Positions 63,242-64,000 of a DNA stretch of 64,000 nt are shown piece by piece. The notes under the pieces were generated by a model. That model saw only the letters and a list, made by a program, of their open reading frames with translations, did no database searches and had not been told where the DNA came from. Every line of letters begins with the position of its first letter. The first letter of the stretch is position 1. The position numbers and the translations under genes were made by a program. Where the stretch lies: the NCBI RefSeq assembly GCF_001684965.1, contig NZ_MAYG01000012.1:434001-498000 (forward strand), given 5' to 3'. Source of the DNA: Chryseobacterium arthrosphaerae. Lineage in GTDB: Bacteria > Bacteroidota > Bacteroidia > Flavobacteriales > Weeksellaceae.

Positions 63242-63712
63242 TTAAAAAGATACTTCGTTCACTTCTTTTCCTCTTTGGAAGTTCATCATTTTCTGGCTGC
63301 CTTTGTAAGCAACGCTTACCAGATTGATCTGCTTAGGAAAAGCGCTTAAAAGGATCGTATTTTTAATCTTTAAGGTATTGATATCCGAAACCCCTCCGGT
63401 CTCGAAATATACCCATACAGTTTCTCCGCTGACCTGACTTCCCGTGAAGGTAATTGTTTTGGGAGCACCATTGACAAATACATCAAAATTATTGTTCACA
63501 TATTTTTTCACTTCTGCTTCAAATCCGGCTGTGTTCGGATTGATTTTTATGGCATCAGAGATATGGCTTGTATTCATTTTTGTGGTAAACTTCAATGTCT
63601 TGCTTCCATCAATATAGTCCACTTTGGTCATTGAAGAGAAAAAGTCTACATACATAAAACTCATTAACACAAAAAATGTTAAAATTCCTGATATATATAA
63701 AAGTTTTTTCAT
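63242..63712 (-). CDS. Small exported protein (DUF6702-like)
   Basis: Protein of 156 residues from the ATG at 63712 (MKKLLYISGILTFFVLMSFM); an upstream start at 63736 adds eight residues before the signal. A single N-terminal hydrophobic segment acts as signal or anchor. The remainder is beta rich: YIDGSKTLKFTTKMNTSHIS, KKYVNNNFDVFVNGAPKTIT, GETVWVYFETGG. It resembles the flavobacterial DUF6702 family, which is often found near M1 peptidases or LOG genes. No activity is known. Confidence 0.75.
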   Translation of the reverse strand: MKKLLYISGILTFFVLMSFMYVDFFSSMTKVDYIDGSKTLKFTTKMNTSHISDAIKINPNTAGFEAEVKKYVNNNFDVFVNGAPKTITFTGSQVSGETVWVYFETGGVSDINTLKIKNTILLSAFPKQINLVSVAYKGSQKMMNFQRGKEVNEVSF

Positions 63713-63770
63713 CTTAATTAATAGATTTACAATCATACTTGCTAGTTATAAGTCACAAATAATATGCCAA

Positions 63771-64000
63771 TTAAAAATTAACATTCACAGAATACTTATC
63801 GTAAAAGGCTTTAATATGTGCTACTGCCTCATCAGCAGTATCTACCACACGATAAAGATCAAGATCATCTTCAGCAATCATGCCTTCTTTCAGCAGGGTT
63901 GCTTTGAACCATTCCAGTAAACCGCTCCAGAATTCACTTCCTACCAGTACAATCGGAAACTTACCGATTTTATTGGTCTGAATAAGCGTCATCGCTTCAG
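63771..64000 (-). CDS. LOG family protein, C-terminal fragment (runs off the window)
   Basis: Only the last 76 residues are inside the window; the frame stays open to base 64000, so the ATG at 63992 is internal. The sequence EAMTLIQTNKIGKFPIVLVG followed by SEFWSGLLEWF is the conserved C-terminal part of LOG (TIGR00730, lysine-decarboxylase-like) proteins, which hydrolyse nucleoside 5'-monophosphates such as cytokinin ribotides in plants. The bacterial role is probably nucleotide salvage or stress related. The PGGxGTxxE catalytic loop should lie just beyond the window. Confidence 0.85.
   Translation of the reverse strand, partial: EAMTLIQTNKIGKFPIVLVGSEFWSGLLEWFKATLLKEGMIAEDDLDLYRVVDTADEAVAHIKAFYDKYSVNVNF

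Noticed and set aside
63027..63349. Two + frames in the gap before the DUF6702-like gene
   Set aside because: They run through the - strand terminator and into the convergent gene; composition is not protein-like.

Overview
The window reads as a chromosomal segment of a Flavobacteriia bacterium, most like Chryseobacterium/Elizabethkingia (Weeksellaceae). The reasons are SusC/SusD pairs, type IX secretion (T9SS) C-terminal sorting domains, Bacteroidota-type promoters (TAnnTTTG), weak Shine-Dalgarno sites, DUF4271/DUF4293/DUF4296/DUF5689 genes in their usual neighbourhoods, AT-rich intergenic DNA and EndoH/EndoF1-like GH18 enzymes. I see no rRNA, tRNA, CRISPR array, insertion sequence or prophage.

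Positions 1-19076 hold a polysaccharide utilisation locus for N-glycans, all on the + strand: SusC (5' truncated), SusD, an MFS transporter, a GH130 phosphorylase, a 32-residue membrane micro-ORF, GH92, GH125, two tandem EndoH-like GH18 proteins with T9SS tails, a ROK sugar kinase, a second GH92 and a cupin sugar-phosphate isomerase. The inferred route is as follows. Secreted GH18 enzymes cut high-mannose glycans from glycoproteins. SusCD imports them. GH92 and GH125 trim alpha-mannose in the periplasm. The MFS protein imports Man-beta-1,4-GlcNAc. GH130 phosphorolyses it, and the kinase and isomerase feed the sugars to fructose-6-phosphate.

Positions 19117-25311 (- strand) look like a metal (copper?) and envelope-sensing block: a TonB-dependent receptor with two N-terminal HMA domains, a Cys-rich secreted protein, a lipoprotein with a triplicated NPxHGxPxHxC motif, and a RprXY-like two-component system. 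Positions 25512-35497 carry an AHSA1 protein, three tandem secreted paralogues, a small conserved protein, a prolyl oligopeptidase and two repeat-built T9SS proteins with nearly identical 3' ends.

Positions 35667-46209 are core housekeeping: hemD, DUF4271, a dolichol-phosphate-mannose-synthase-like GT2, DUF4296, tgt, an LptF/G permease, birA, rsfS, ftsH, a LUD protein, cdsA and psd. Positions 46622-49634 pair a membrane-anchored HTH regulator with a 600-residue secreted protein. Positions 49683-57020 hold a DUF1801 protein, an MsbA-like ABC exporter, an M28 peptidase, DUF4293, rho, superoxide dismutase and a small exported protein. Positions 57073-62836 combine a secreted endonuclease/exonuclease/phosphatase protein with a divergent TonB receptor and a DUF5689 lipoprotein, possibly a nucleic-acid or phosphate scavenging unit. 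The window ends with a small exported protein and the C-terminal part of a LOG-family enzyme.

Convergent genes and operon ends are mostly separated by strong intrinsic-terminator hairpins, listed individually.
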